DNA from: Johnsonella sp.
Lineage (GTDB): Bacteria; Bacillota; Clostridia; Lachnospirales; Lachnospiraceae
Length of the DNA: 48,164 nt
Reading direction: 5' to 3'
Assembly: GCA_030529445.1 (NCBI GenBank)
Contig: JAUMWW010000010.1
Span: 49,351-97,514 of the forward strand
The notes beneath the pieces are model-generated. The model did no database searches, was not told where the DNA came from, and saw only the letters and a program-made list of their open reading frames with translations. This document shows, one piece after another, positions 1 to 9,125 of this stretch (within the stretch, counting starts at the first letter, position 1; each line of letters starts with the position of its first letter). The translations under genes were made by a program, and so were the position numbers.

Positions 1-1
1 A

Positions 2-475
2 GCGGCAATCGGCGGATGCGGCAAATCGGCGGGAAAAACTGCGCAGGAGCAGAGGCAGTCGATAGAGGAGAGTGCGATGCAGGCATATCTGGAAACCGAA
101 AGCACCGGGGGAGCACAAGATAAGGTTCCCGATCCGAATGTGCCGGAGCTGGAGGTGGTTTCCGTTTTTGTACCCTCGGAGACGGGAATTCAAAAAGAAA
201 TGGATGCGATCAATATACTGGATGCAAAAGAGCTCTTTGCAAAAATGAAGGAGTACGAAGCGGTACCCGCAGAAGCGGAACTTCTTTCCTTTGTGCAGGA
301 GGGGGAGCAGGGAAAGCTCGAGCTCAAGGGCGTGGATCTGAGCAATGAGGCGCTTGCGGTCGCGGTAGGAAATACATTTATCGAAAATTTCGAGCTTAAG
401 ACCTTGAGCCTGAAGGCAGGGGAATTGAGCATGGAGATGAAGTATAATACGGATTATAAAAATCTGAAAAAATAG
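2..475 (+). CDS. C-terminal part of a probable lipoprotein, GerMN-like (5' end outside window)
   Basis: The frame is open from base 2 and continues into the ATG at 77, so the gene starts before the window. The first residues read AAIGGCGKS, which fits a lipobox Cys (I-G-G-C), so the product is probably a lipid-anchored extracellular protein whose signal peptide lies just outside. About 150 further residues contain an acidic linker and then a region with an LLSFVQEG-type strand, LELKGVDLS and AVGNTFIENFELKTLSL. That order resembles the GerMN domain of spore germination and lipoproteins, but the resemblance is by eye. The gene is followed by a long hairpin and then metG, so it is probably a separate unit. 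Function unknown. The internal ATG at 77 is not a convincing start because the lipobox would be lost. Confidence 0.6.
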   Translation, partial: AAIGGCGKSAGKTAQEQRQSIEESAMQAYLETESTGGAQDKVPDPNVPELEVVSVFVPSETGIQKEMDAINILDAKELFAKMKEYEAVPAEAELLSFVQEGEQGKLELKGVDLSNEALAVAVGNTFIENFELKTLSLKAGELSMEMKYNTDYKNLKK

Positions 476-482
476 ATATCTG

Positions 483-519
483 ATTTAGGGCTCGCCATTT
501 AGCTTTGCGAGCCTTAAAT
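483..519. terminator. 13-bp stem-loop between lipoprotein gene and metG
   Basis: Arms 483-495 and 507-519 pair over 13 positions with one G-T wobble around an 11-nt loop; the core is GGCTCGC/GCGAGCC. The 3' side is AT-rich but has no pure T run, so it is a probable factor-independent terminator of the upstream gene or a leader hairpin of metG. Confidence 0.55.
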
Positions 520-556
520 TTAATCATGAGGATAATAAAAAGGCGGGGAAAAATAA

Positions 557-2542
557 ATGTGCGATCAGAATAAAAAAGGAAAATATTATATTACCACGGC
601 AATAGCCTATGCATCGGGGAAGCCTCATATCGGAAACACCTATGAAATCGTACTTGCGGATGCGCTCGCAAGATTTAAAAGGGAGCAGGGTTACGATGTG
701 TTTTTTATGACGGGCTCCGACGAACACGGGCAAAAGGTGGAGATGAAAGCCGCCGAAGCCGGAAAAAGCCCGAAGGAATATGTGGATGAGGCGGTAATAG
801 GAATCAAGAAGATCTGGGATTTGATGAATACTTCCTATGATAAATTTATCCGGACGACGGATGAGGAGCATGAGATTCAGGTACAGAAGATCTTTAAGAG
901 GCTTTATGATCAGGGAGATATTTATAAAGGCTTTTATGAGGGAATGTACTGTACTCCCTGTGAGACCTTCTTTACCGAATCCCAGCTTGAGGAGGGCAAA
1001 TGCCCGGATTGCGGCAGGGAGGTGCAGCCGGCAAAGGAGGAGGCATATTTCTTCAATATGGGTAAGTATGCTCCCCGCCTGATCGAATATATCGAAGAGC
1101 ATCCGGAGTTTATCCAGCCGGTATCGCGCAAAAACGAGATGATGAATAATTTCCTGCTTCCCGGTCTTCAGGATCTCTGCGTTTCCAGAACGAGTTTTAA
1201 ATGGGGCATTCCCGTATCCTTCGACCCGAAGCATGTTACCTATGTGTGGCTGGATGCCCTGACCAACTATATTACGGGCATAGGCTATGACTCTGCGGGA
1301 GAAAGCGAGAAGAGATTTGAGGAGCTTTGGCCTGCGGATCTGCATCTGATCGGCAAAGACATCATCAGATTTCATACCATATATTGGCCGATCTTTTTGA
1401 TGGCTCTGGACCTTCCGCTCCCCAAGCAGGTCTTCGGGCATCCCTGGCTTCTTCAGGGAGAGGGGAAGATGAGCAAATCCAAAGGGAACGTGCTTTATGC
1501 GGATACCCTGACGGAGGTTTTCGGAGTGGATGCGGTAAGGTATTTCGTCCTGCATGAGATGCCTTTTGATAATGACGGCGTGATCAGCTGGGAGTTGATG
1601 ACGGAGCGCTATAATTCCGATCTTGCCAATGTGCTGGGCAATCTCGTATCCAGAACCGTCTCGATGAGCAATAAGTATTTCGGCGGCATCTTAATCAATA
1701 CCAAGGATGACAGCGAGCCCTCCCATATAGAATATGACAGGGAACTTAAGGATACGGTGCTGCTTGCGGTGGAAAGAGTGCAGGAAAAAATGGAGGAGCT
1801 CAGGGTTGCCGATGCGATCTCCGAGATCTGGACGATATTTAAGCGCTGCAATAAATATATCGATGAAACCACTCCCTGGATCCTGGCAAAGGATGAGGAG
1901 AAAAAAGAGAGACTGCAAAACGTCCTCTACAATCTTGCGGAATCGATATGCATAGGTGCTTCTCTGCTGGAGAGCTTTATGCCCAAAACCTCGGAAGAGA
2001 TACTTGCGCAGATCGGCGCATCCAAGAGAAGTCTTTGTGAGATGACAAAATTCGGTCTTCTGCCGGATCATACGAGGACGCAGCCGGAGAGCAAGATTTT
2101 ATTTGCGAGGATGGATATCGAGGAAATCAGAGAAAAGGCGGCGGCTTTACAGGAAAGCCCGGAAAAGAAGGAAGAGAAGCCCGAAGAAAAAGAGGGAATG
2201 GATGTGGAGGCAAAGCCGCTGATCGAGTTTGAAGATTTTTCCAAGCTGCAGATTCAGATCGGTGAGATTATCGGCAGCGAGGAGGTAAAAAAATCCAAAA
2301 AGCTTCTCTGCTTCCAGGTTAAGATCGGATCTCAGACGAGACAGATATTAAGCGGTGTAAAAGCATGGTATAAGGCGGAGGAGATGATCGGCAAGAAGGT
2401 GCCGGTGCTGGTAAATCTTAAGCCGAGGGAGATCGCGGGGCTGAAATCCGAGGGGATGATTTTATTTGCGGAAGATGATGAAGGCAATCTTTCCGCAGTT
2501 TCGCCGGAAAAGGAATTGAAAACCGGCTCACAGCTTTCTTAG
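557..2542 (+). CDS. metG: Methionyl-tRNA synthetase
   Basis: Charges tRNA-Met with methionine in the cytoplasm. The 661-residue class I synthetase has the HIGH-type motif as PHIGN near residue 23, a zinc-knuckle region with two CxxC pairs (CTPC and CPDC, about residues 134-155), and the KMSKSKGN loop near residue 305. After a Lys/Glu-rich linker (about 530-555) the last ~105 residues (FSKLQIQIGEI...) form the EMAP-II/Trbp111-like tRNA-binding domain of long MetRS forms. The start lies 11 nt downstream of a purine-rich AGGCGGGG ribosome site. No T-box or SAM riboswitch fits in the 80-nt upstream gap. It heads the metG-tatD-rsmA cluster. Confidence 0.97.
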   Translation: MCDQNKKGKYYITTAIAYASGKPHIGNTYEIVLADALARFKREQGYDVFFMTGSDEHGQKVEMKAAEAGKSPKEYVDEAVIGIKKIWDLMNTSYDKFIRTTDEEHEIQVQKIFKRLYDQGDIYKGFYEGMYCTPCETFFTESQLEEGKCPDCGREVQPAKEEAYFFNMGKYAPRLIEYIEEHPEFIQPVSRKNEMMNNFLLPGLQDLCVSRTSFKWGIPVSFDPKHVTYVWLDALTNYITGIGYDSAGESEKRFEELWPADLHLIGKDIIRFHTIYWPIFLMALDLPLPKQVFGHPWLLQGEGKMSKSKGNVLYADTLTEVFGVDAVRYFVLHEMPFDNDGVISWELMTERYNSDLANVLGNLVSRTVSMSNKYFGGILINTKDDSEPSHIEYDRELKDTVLLAVERVQEKMEELRVADAISEIWTIFKRCNKYIDETTPWILAKDEEKKERLQNVLYNLAESICIGASLLESFMPKTSEEILAQIGASKRSLCEMTKFGLLPDHTRTQPESKILFARMDIEEIREKAAALQESPEKKEEKPEEKEGMDVEAKPLIEFEDFSKLQIQIGEIIGSEEVKKSKKLLCFQVKIGSQTRQILSGVKAWYKAEEMIGKKVPVLVNLKPREIAGLKSEGMILFAEDDEGNLSAVSPEKELKTGSQLS

Positions 2543-2569
2543 GAGGAATGGAAAAGCGGTATAGAAGAA

Positions 2570-3337
2570 ATGATCGATACACATACACATTATAACGATG
2601 AAGCATTCGCAGAGGACAGGGATGAGCTCATCCGCAGTCTGCCCGAACAGGGCATAGAAAGAGCGGTCAATATCGGAGCGGATATGGCATCCAGCAGGGC
2701 ATCCCTGGAACTGGCAAAAAAATACAAACATATTTATGCAAGCGTGGGCGTCCATCCCTCTTCCACGGGCGGGATGAAGGAAGAGGATTTGGAGGAGCTT
2801 GCCCGGCTTGCCCGAGAGGAAAAGGTTCTTGCGATCGGGGAGGTCGGTTTGGACTATTACTGGGATGATGTGGAGAGAAGCCGGCAGCAGTTCTGGTTTC
2901 GCCGGCAGATTGCGCTTGCGGCTCAGCTCGGTCTGCCGCTGGTCATCCATTCGCGGGAGGCGGCAAAGGATACCCTCGATATTATGAAGGAGGAAAATGC
3001 AAAGGACGTAGGCGGCGTCATGCATTGTTATGCCTACGGTCCGGATATGGCAAAGGAGTTTATGAAATTGGACTTCTTTTTCGGAATAGGCGGAGTCTCG
3101 ACTTTTAAAAACGCCAAAAAGCTGATTGAAGTCATCGAATATCTTCCGATGGAGAAAATCGTGCTGGAGACGGACTGCCCCTATCTTGCGCCGGAGCCGT
3201 ACAGGGGCAAGCGCAACTCCTCTCTTTTTTTGCCGCAGATTGTTTCCAGGATAGCACAGATTAAGGGACTGAGTGAGGAAGAGGTCATTTATCGAAGCAG
3301 CGAAAATGCGCACAGGCTTTATCCGAGGCTGAGCTGA
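2570..3337 (+). CDS. tatD: TatD family metal-dependent hydrolase/DNase
   Basis: Cytoplasmic TIM-barrel metallohydrolase with 3'-5' DNase activity known in the family (B. subtilis YabD). The metal ligands are visible: H5 and H7 in DTHTHYND, E91 in GEVGLDYYW, H127 in VIHSRE, H152 in VMHCYAYG, and D202 in LETDCPYLAPEPYRGKRN. The length of 255 residues is normal. The start is 27 nt after the metG stop; the AGGAGG that overlaps the metG stop is about 23 nt away, so the working ribosome site is probably the weaker AGAAG just before the ATG. An ATG at 2548 is out of frame. It is co-transcribed with metG and rsmA. Confidence 0.95.
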   Translation: MIDTHTHYNDEAFAEDRDELIRSLPEQGIERAVNIGADMASSRASLELAKKYKHIYASVGVHPSSTGGMKEEDLEELARLAREEKVLAIGEVGLDYYWDDVERSRQQFWFRRQIALAAQLGLPLVIHSREAAKDTLDIMKEENAKDVGGVMHCYAYGPDMAKEFMKLDFFFGIGGVSTFKNAKKLIEVIEYLPMEKIVLETDCPYLAPEPYRGKRNSSLFLPQIVSRIAQIKGLSEEEVIYRSSENAHRLYPRLS

Positions 3338-3371
3338 GAGCGGCAGGAAGAGGAAAATAAAGGATAAGAAT

Positions 3372-4238
3372 ATGAACAGACTGAGCAATCCTTCCTATAC
3401 GGCGGAGGTGATCAAAAAGTATGAGTTTCACTTTCAGAAGAGATTTGGACAGAACTTTCTGGTCGATGCGAATATTCTCAAAAAAATATGTGAGGCGGCG
3501 GATATCGGAAAGGAAGATCTCGTCATAGAAATCGGACCGGGAATAGGAAGCCTTACCCAATGCCTTGCCGAGGAGGCGGGGCTGGTATTGGCAATAGAGA
3601 TTGATAAGAAGCTGATTCCGATTTTGGAAGAGACCCTCTCGGGCTGCGGCAATGTAGAGCTGATCAACGAGGATGTATTGAAAACGGATCTTGCCAAGCT
3701 GATCGGGCAATATGGGGAGGGGCGGAGGATAAAGCTTGTTGCCAACCTCCCTTATTATATAACGACCCCGATTATTATGGGGATTTTGGAAAAGAGGCTT
3801 CCGATAGAGAGCATTACGATCATGATTCAAAAAGAGGTTGCGCAGCGGATGCAGGCGGAGCCGGGAAGCAAGGATTACGGAGCGCTCTCTCTGGCAGTGC
3901 AGTATTATGCAAAGACAAGGCTTATCACGGTCGTGCCTCCGGGCTGCTTCATGCCAAAACCCAAGGTGGCGTCTGCGGTGATTCGTCTGGATTTGGATCC
4001 GAAGCCGCGCATCCGGGCAAAAGACGAGGAATTTTTATTCAGGCTGATCCGGGCTTCCTTTCAAAAGAGGAGGAAGACTCTGCAAAATGCGTTGAGCAAT
4101 TCTTTGGAGATCCGAAAGAAGAAAGAAAGCATTGCCGCCGCGATCGCCGAGCTCGGGCTGGATGCCGCGATACGGGGAGAAAAACTCAGCCTTTCGGAAT
4201 TTGTTGCTTTATCCGATCTTCTGATGAGTAAGGAATAA
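3372..4238 (+). CDS. rsmA: 16S rRNA (adenine1518/1519-N6)-dimethyltransferase
   Basis: KsgA/RsmA dimethylates two adjacent adenines in the 3' terminal helix of 16S rRNA during 30S maturation. The 288-residue protein shows FGQNFL (25-30), the SAM-binding loop EIGPGIGSL (53-61), the acidic ribose-binding IEID (75-78) and the catalytic NLPYY (125-129), then the C-terminal helical domain. It is third in the metG-tatD-rsmA run. In B. subtilis the same order carries yabE and rnmV between the last two genes; here only about 34 bases separate tatD and rsmA. Confidence 0.97.
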   Translation: MNRLSNPSYTAEVIKKYEFHFQKRFGQNFLVDANILKKICEAADIGKEDLVIEIGPGIGSLTQCLAEEAGLVLAIEIDKKLIPILEETLSGCGNVELINEDVLKTDLAKLIGQYGEGRRIKLVANLPYYITTPIIMGILEKRLPIESITIMIQKEVAQRMQAEPGSKDYGALSLAVQYYAKTRLITVVPPGCFMPKPKVASAVIRLDLDPKPRIRAKDEEFLFRLIRASFQKRRKTLQNALSNSLEIRKKKESIAAAIAELGLDAAIRGEKLSLSEFVALSDLLMSKE

Positions 4239-4246
4239 GATAAATC

Positions 4247-4274
4247 TTGACTATTTGCGGATTTTATGTAAACT
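4247..4274 (+). promoter_or_regulatory. Putative sigma-A promoter of the NlpC/P60 gene
   Basis: TTGACT at 4247-4252 and TAAACT at 4269-4274 are separated by 16 nt, about 108 nt before the coding start and just after the rsmA stop. Both hexamers match consensus at most positions. No operator is evident. Confidence 0.5.
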
Positions 4275-4382
4275 TAAAATTTGAATAAGGGGCAATGAGT
4301 CTGAAAAATAAAATTCTTTGTAAAATCGCAGAGAAGGCAGCATGAAGAAAGAGAGAAAACGGATAAATCAGGTATTGGGAGA

Positions 4383-6080
4383 ATGAAGAAAAGAAAATTA
4401 AAGAAAAGCAAATTCGATCTGGCACGAAAAGATGCGATGCTTGCGATGCAAAAATACATAGGAGATAAGAGCAATATCAAGATTATTGCAGGAATAGCCG
4501 CGGCTGCCTGCTTATTGGTCGTTTGTGCGGTCGTTGCCCTCAGCTCGAATTTTACCGGTTCCAAGGTTGCAACTCCCTCATCGGCTGCGGATATCACGGC
4601 GGAGGAGAGCTCTTTTGCCGCATCGGTGGATATCGTGGATCTTTCTCCGACGGGAGCGCTCTTTCCTTCCATTGCGATGGAGGTTCCGACGACGGAGCCG
4701 GTGCCGGAGTATATCAGAATAGGCGTACAGCACCCTATCGTCAAGGATTTGCAGGAGAGGCTGATGGAGCTGGGCTTTATGGAGCATGATGAGCCGACGG
4801 ATTATTACGGACCGGTGAGCGAAGCGGCGGTAAAGACCTTCCAGCGCCAAAACAATCTTGCCCAGGACGGAGTGATCGGGCTTTCCACTTTGCAGTCCAT
4901 TATGGCGGAGGATGCAAAATATTACGCGGCGAAACAAGGGGATGTCGGAGACGATATATACAGGATTCAGTCAAGGCTCTATGAACTGGGCTATCTTGCG
5001 GATAATACTCTGGTCAACGGAAGTTTCGGCGAAAAGACGGAGGAAGCGGTAAAGAAGCTGCAGGAAATCAATGCGCTGGAGAAAGACGGCATGGTCGGAA
5101 TGAAGACGCTGGATCTGATTTATTCGGATGAAGTGAAGGCGAATATGCTCGCATACGGCGAAAAAAGCGATGTCGTCCTGGTTCTGCAAAAAAGACTTTT
5201 TGAGCTTGGCTATATGACGAGTACTCCGGACGGAGCATACGGACTGGATACCAGCATCGCCGTCAAGGCGTTCCAGTCAAAGAACGACCAGATCGTGGAC
5301 GGCTATCTCGGACCTTCGACGAGGGAGGCGATTATGTCCTCCTCCGCTGTGCCAAACGGGCTCACCCTGGGAGATCACAGCGAGCAGGTAATCAATATCC
5401 AGAAGCTCCTGGCGAAATGGGGATATATCCAGAATGCAAATATAAGCGGGTATTACGGAGAATCTACGGAGGCTGCGATCAAGGCTTTTCAGAGGAGAAA
5501 CGGCTTGACCGCGGACGGATCCGCCGGAGCGCAGACGATAGCGAAGCTGATGTCGGATAATGCGGTAAGGCCTGCCCCGAGACCGACACCGACGCAGCCC
5601 AGACGAAGCGGCAGCCAAAATGCGGCTGCGGCGGGAAATAATAATACAGCGGGACCGGGAGGAGGCAGAGACGCGGGAAGCGGCGGAGCCGTGGTTTCCG
5701 CTCCGGTTTATACCGGCGGAGGCGGAGTCGGCACCTTGCTTTCGGTCGCTTCATCCAAGGTCGGAAGCCCTTATGTATGGGGGGCAAAGGGACCGAATGC
5801 CTTTGACTGCTCAGGCTTTGTGTATTGGTGCCTGAATAATGCCGGCGTCAATCAGTCCTATCTGACGAGTTCCGGCTGGCGCGGAGTGGGAAGATATACC
5901 CGGGTAAACAGCTTCGGTGAGCTGCAGGCTGGAGATATCATCGTCGTACGCGGCCATGTGGGGATTTGTGCCGGAGGAGGGACGGTTATCGATGCCTCCT
6001 CTTCAAACGGAAGAGTGGTTACAAGATCGCTCAGCGGATGGTGGCAGAATAACTTCATCGTAGGCTGGAGAATCTTTTAA
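4383..6080 (+). CDS. Membrane-anchored NlpC/P60 peptidoglycan hydrolase with peptidoglycan-binding repeats
   Basis: Probable cell-wall endopeptidase acting outside the membrane. The basic N-terminus is followed by one transmembrane/signal-anchor segment at about residues 36-58. Four PG_binding_1-type repeats follow (about 115-390), each with the pattern V..LQ..L.ELG.......YG..T..AVK.FQ....L..DG..G. A Pro/Gly/Asn/Ala linker (about 395-450) leads to the C-terminal NlpC/P60 domain with catalytic C476 (NAFDCSGFVYW), H525 (GHVGIC) and a polar third residue in VIDASSSNG. Such enzymes cut the stem peptide in cell separation or turnover. It is preceded by its own promoter and closed by a strong terminator, so it is probably monocistronic. 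Confidence 0.92.
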   Translation: MKKRKLKKSKFDLARKDAMLAMQKYIGDKSNIKIIAGIAAAACLLVVCAVVALSSNFTGSKVATPSSAADITAEESSFAASVDIVDLSPTGALFPSIAMEVPTTEPVPEYIRIGVQHPIVKDLQERLMELGFMEHDEPTDYYGPVSEAAVKTFQRQNNLAQDGVIGLSTLQSIMAEDAKYYAAKQGDVGDDIYRIQSRLYELGYLADNTLVNGSFGEKTEEAVKKLQEINALEKDGMVGMKTLDLIYSDEVKANMLAYGEKSDVVLVLQKRLFELGYMTSTPDGAYGLDTSIAVKAFQSKNDQIVDGYLGPSTREAIMSSSAVPNGLTLGDHSEQVINIQKLLAKWGYIQNANISGYYGESTEAAIKAFQRRNGLTADGSAGAQTIAKLMSDNAVRPAPRPTPTQPRRSGSQNAAAAGNNNTAGPGGGRDAGSGGAVVSAPVYTGGGGVGTLLSVASSKVGSPYVWGAKGPNAFDCSGFVYWCLNNAGVNQSYLTSSGWRGVGRYTRVNSFGELQAGDIIVVRGHVGICAGGGTVIDASSSNGRVVTRSLSGWWQNNFIVGWRIF

Positions 6081-6085
6081 ACAAT

Positions 6086-6152
6086 AAAAACTGCCGCATC
6101 GGATGTTTTAAATCGGAGAAAGGGATTTAAAATATTCGATGCGGCAGTTTTT
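6086..6152. terminator. Bidirectional terminator between the NlpC/P60 gene and lrgB
   Basis: The outer arms 6086-6101 and 6137-6152 are a perfect 16-bp complement (core ACTGCCGCATCG). A second AT-rich inner stem (about 6103-6112 with 6124-6134) extends it. T-runs on both strands make it a terminator for the converging genes. Confidence 0.9.
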
Positions 6153-6175
6153 TGCAGTTTTCTGCAATCCCGGTT

Positions 6176-6880
6176 TCAGCGCATTCCGGCAAATACGGAG
6201 GCTGCCGCCACCGTGATGATTCCTGCCAAAACGATGGCGAGAGAGCTCATGGCTCCCTCCGTCTCCCCCATTTCCATGGCTTTTGCCGTACCTGCGGCAT
6301 GGGAGGAGGTCCCGATTGCAATGCCTTTTGCGATAGGATCACGGATGCAAAAAAATTTCAGGGCGCTTTCCGCAATGACATTGCCGAATACGCCGGTAAT
6401 GATGATCAGGGAGGCGCTGATTGTGGGAATGCCTCCGAGCTCGGCGCTGATGCCAAGCCCGATGGCGGTGGTAATGGATTTCGGCAGCAGGCTGATATAG
6501 AGTTCACGGGGAAGCCGAAAGAGCAGACAAAACCCGAGAATGGAAAAAAGCCCGCAGAATACGCCTCCGCAGATGCCTGCCATAATCGCCTTCCAATTAT
6601 GCTTCAGGAGTCGGACCTTCTCATAGAGGGGAAGTGCGAGACAGACCGTTGCGGGGGTGAGCATATCGGAGAGATAGGCGGCACCGGAATAGAAGGCTTC
6701 ATAGGGAATGCGAAAAACGGAAAGAATCAGGATCACCAGGGCGATCGAGATCAGGAGGGGGTTGCAGAGGGCAAGCCCGGTTTTCTTTTTTAAAAAGATG
6801 CCGAATTCATAGGTTAAAACGCAGATCAAAACGGAGAAGAATACGGAAGAGACAAAGAAATCATGCATCAGAAGACTCAT
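6176..6880 (-). CDS. lrgB: LrgB/CidB-family membrane protein
   Basis: A 234-residue polytopic membrane protein of the LrgB/YohK family, the partner of LrgA. The sequence has about six or seven hydrophobic segments and the family-typical ITTAIGLGISAELGG, GVFGNVIAE and GTSSHAAGTAKAMEMGE stretches. The LrgAB/CidAB pairs are known in staphylococci for modulating murein hydrolase activity and lysis; in other bacteria they act in pyruvate or glycolate transport, so the role here is open. The start overlaps the lrgA stop by 4 bases (ATGA), showing translational coupling. Confidence 0.93.
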   Translation of the reverse strand: MSLLMHDFFVSSVFFSVLICVLTYEFGIFLKKKTGLALCNPLLISIALVILILSVFRIPYEAFYSGAAYLSDMLTPATVCLALPLYEKVRLLKHNWKAIMAGICGGVFCGLFSILGFCLLFRLPRELYISLLPKSITTAIGLGISAELGGIPTISASLIIITGVFGNVIAESALKFFCIRDPIAKGIAIGTSSHAAGTAKAMEMGETEGAMSSLAIVLAGIITVAAASVFAGMR

Positions 6881-7239
6881 CTTTCCCCCTTCCTTTCGCC
6901 GGCTCGGATGATGAACGCCGTAATATGACCGGAGACGAACATTACGATGAGGGTGGAAATGAAGGTGATGAAAAGCAGGGGGAATAAATGGGGAAGAATA
7001 AGCCCCCAGATATCCATCAGACCTGCAGATGCCGGAATAAACATCAGCGGCATGATTTCAATCAGAAACATCGCGGTTTCCCGAATATCGGAAACCTTGA
7101 GTATTCCCGAACAAAGCAGGAGAAAGAGCAGGATAAGCCCGTAAATACTCGCAGGAACGGGGAGGGGGATAAGAAATCTTATCCCCTCTCCGATAAAACT
7201 GATGATCAGTATGATTAAAAACTGTTTGATATATTTCAT
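6877..7239 (-). CDS. lrgA: LrgA/CidA-family holin-like membrane protein
   Basis: A 120-residue protein with four hydrophobic segments and the family signature PLPVPASIYGLILLF followed by MPLMFIPASAGLM. It resembles phage holins and is the membrane partner of LrgB. It lies 15 nt downstream of the YhaN-like ATPase stop and overlaps lrgB, so it is at the end of a minus-strand operon with asnS. No LytS/LytR regulator gene is next to it, unlike staphylococcal lrgAB. Confidence 0.92.
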   Translation of the reverse strand: MKYIKQFLIILIISFIGEGIRFLIPLPVPASIYGLILLFLLLCSGILKVSDIRETAMFLIEIMPLMFIPASAGLMDIWGLILPHLFPLLFITFISTLIVMFVSGHITAFIIRAGERKGER

Positions 7240-7254
7240 CGATAAAACACCTGT

Positions 7255-9120
7255 CTACATTTTTACAATATTAAAATCAATGCCGGATTCCTTTAAAAGC
7301 GCTTCTTCCCGAGTATGGCAGGTAAAAATCAGGATCTGCCTGTCGTAATACTGATGGAGCCATTCCAAAGTGGCTTTTAAGCGGCTTTCATCATAATTGA
7401 CGAAGCTGTCGTCAAAGATCAGAGGAAGCGGCTCGCCTTCACCCTGAAGAAGCTTTGCGCTGGCAAGTCTGAGCGCAAGATAGATCTGATCCATCGTTCC
7501 GCTGCTGACCTGTTCCATCGGAACGAGCTTTTTGCTCGTATTCATAAATACATTGAGATTTTCGTCCACGGATAAGGAATCGTAAGCTCCTTTCGTGATG
7601 CCCTTGATCAATATCGAAGCCTCCTTATTCAGATAAAGCCCGAAGGAGTTTCGTATCGTCAGGGAGAGATTCTGCATGACATCCTGTGCGATCTCGAGAG
7701 CCGAAATCTCAAGCCCGAAGCGCTCATTATCCGAAATAACCTGCTTCAGCGCGGAGTTATCATCTTTTAAGTTGGAAAGCTGTTCAATTTGCTTTTCAAG
7801 CTCCCACTGATGCTTCTGCTGCGCTTCGATATCCCGGCTGTACTCCTCCTGCAATGCATTCAGAGAGCTCAGTTCGTTATTGATCCTTACCAGACGAAGC
7901 TCTGCAAGATCCAGCTCGTCGGCAAGAGTCTTGAGCTCGTCCAGCCTTGCGTTCATCGTAGAGAGTTCCGGAATACTGCTCTCCAGCTCCTCTTCGGAGC
8001 TTTCAAAAAGATCCAGAAGCTGAGCGCGGGCAAGAGCATACTCTTTTTTTCTTCCCAAGCCGCGCCGGATCATGAAAACGGAAATAATGAGGAAAATGAT
8101 GGAAAGCAAAAACGCAATTGCGGTGAGAGTATTATGCTTAATTAGGGACAGATTGTCGGAGATCGCCTTTGCATTGCCGAAGAAGAAGGCAAAGGTGAAT
8201 CCGATGGAGAGGAGGCAGAGCAGCACGAGCAGAACGCTCAGCGCCTTCATGCCCGTCTCGAAAGCATTGGGCTTGAGCGCGTCATATTTTTCATAAGCGA
8301 GCTGAAGCTCCTCTCTAAAATCATCGATTTCCTTTCCGCTGCCGAAACCGTTATCATCAAGAAGCTGCTTATTGCCGGAGATCTCTCCGATCAAGGCTTC
8401 TTTTTGTTCAAGGAGCCCTCTTTCCGCCGCCGCCGCCTCTGCCTTTTGCTCCTTGAGAGTTTTGATATTGTTTGCATAGCAGGGGGAGGAAATTTCGTTT
8501 TCGATTAATTTAATTTCCGAAAGATTTGCGGCATAAGCCTTTGCCGCTTCCGGCTGAATCTTTCCCAGGTATTCTTTTTTCCGGGCTTTGAGATAATCGC
8601 TTGCCTTGGTGATATTGATCGCGATATTTCCGCTGGCGTTCATATTCGAGATATGGTTTTTGAGTTCATTGACCATGCCGGAATCCGTAGCGCTTTTAAG
8701 CTGACCGATGCTGATCGTATTCGTATAAGAAACCTCGCTCAGCCCGCACATGAGCTCGTGAAGAAAGGCTTTATTGTCTTCCACGGCTTTGCCCCTCGTC
8801 TCATTGATGACGGAAAGAGGAAGCGCCGCAGATTTCAAAAAATCGCGTTCGATCCGGAAGACCTCTCCTCCCTTGAGTACCTTGATCATTCCGCCGTATG
8901 CGCTGCCCTGCTCCCAAGGTTCATATTTAGACCAAATATCATGTTTTCTTGCTCTGCCCCGTCCCCTCTCCATGCCGTAAAACATTGCCCGGATAAAGCT
9001 ATGTATCGTCGATTTTCCGGTTTCATTATATCCGTAGATGATATTGACGCCTTCGGAGAAGCGGATATCCGTGTTTTTAAATTTTCCGAAACCGTTTATA
9101 TGTAATTCAAGAAGTCTCAT
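7255..9120 (-). CDS. YhaN-like AAA ATPase (SbcC/Rad50-related) with central membrane hairpin
   Basis: The 621-residue SMC-like ATPase is paired with the adjacent metallophosphoesterase, as in yhaO-yhaN or sbcDC. Walker A is GYNETGKST (30-38) in the family-typical N-terminus HINGFGKFKN. The ABC signature region is SSGTMDQIYLALRLA and Walker B is PLIFDDSFVNYDESR near the C-terminus. Between the ATPase halves are coiled coils interrupted by two transmembrane segments (about 293-315 and 331-351). That replaces the zinc hook of true SbcC, so the coil is probably docked on the membrane. A clear AAAGGAGTTAAG ribosome site precedes the ATG, and its start is 5 nt from the nuclease stop. Role inferred: DNA end processing or repair. 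Confidence 0.85.
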   Translation of the reverse strand: MRLLELHINGFGKFKNTDIRFSEGVNIIYGYNETGKSTIHSFIRAMFYGMERGRGRARKHDIWSKYEPWEQGSAYGGMIKVLKGGEVFRIERDFLKSAALPLSVINETRGKAVEDNKAFLHELMCGLSEVSYTNTISIGQLKSATDSGMVNELKNHISNMNASGNIAINITKASDYLKARKKEYLGKIQPEAAKAYAANLSEIKLIENEISSPCYANNIKTLKEQKAEAAAAERGLLEQKEALIGEISGNKQLLDDNGFGSGKEIDDFREELQLAYEKYDALKPNAFETGMKALSVLLVLLCLLSIGFTFAFFFGNAKAISDNLSLIKHNTLTAIAFLLSIIFLIISVFMIRRGLGRKKEYALARAQLLDLFESSEEELESSIPELSTMNARLDELKTLADELDLAELRLVRINNELSSLNALQEEYSRDIEAQQKHQWELEKQIEQLSNLKDDNSALKQVISDNERFGLEISALEIAQDVMQNLSLTIRNSFGLYLNKEASILIKGITKGAYDSLSVDENLNVFMNTSKKLVPMEQVSSGTMDQIYLALRLASAKLLQGEGEPLPLIFDDSFVNYDESRLKATLEWLHQYYDRQILIFTCHTREEALLKESGIDFNIVKM

Positions 9121-9125
9121 TTGAC

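Noticed and set aside
476-556. T-box or SAM riboswitch before metG
   Set aside because: The gap is only about 80 nt and is filled by a single terminator-like hairpin.
524-1555. Long antisense open frame over metG
   Set aside because: It is the shadow of a strongly conserved synthetase gene, with no family features of its own.
6152-6793. Plus-strand frame opposite lrgB
   Set aside because: It has no recognisable domain, starts within the terminator region and is antisense to a clear membrane protein.
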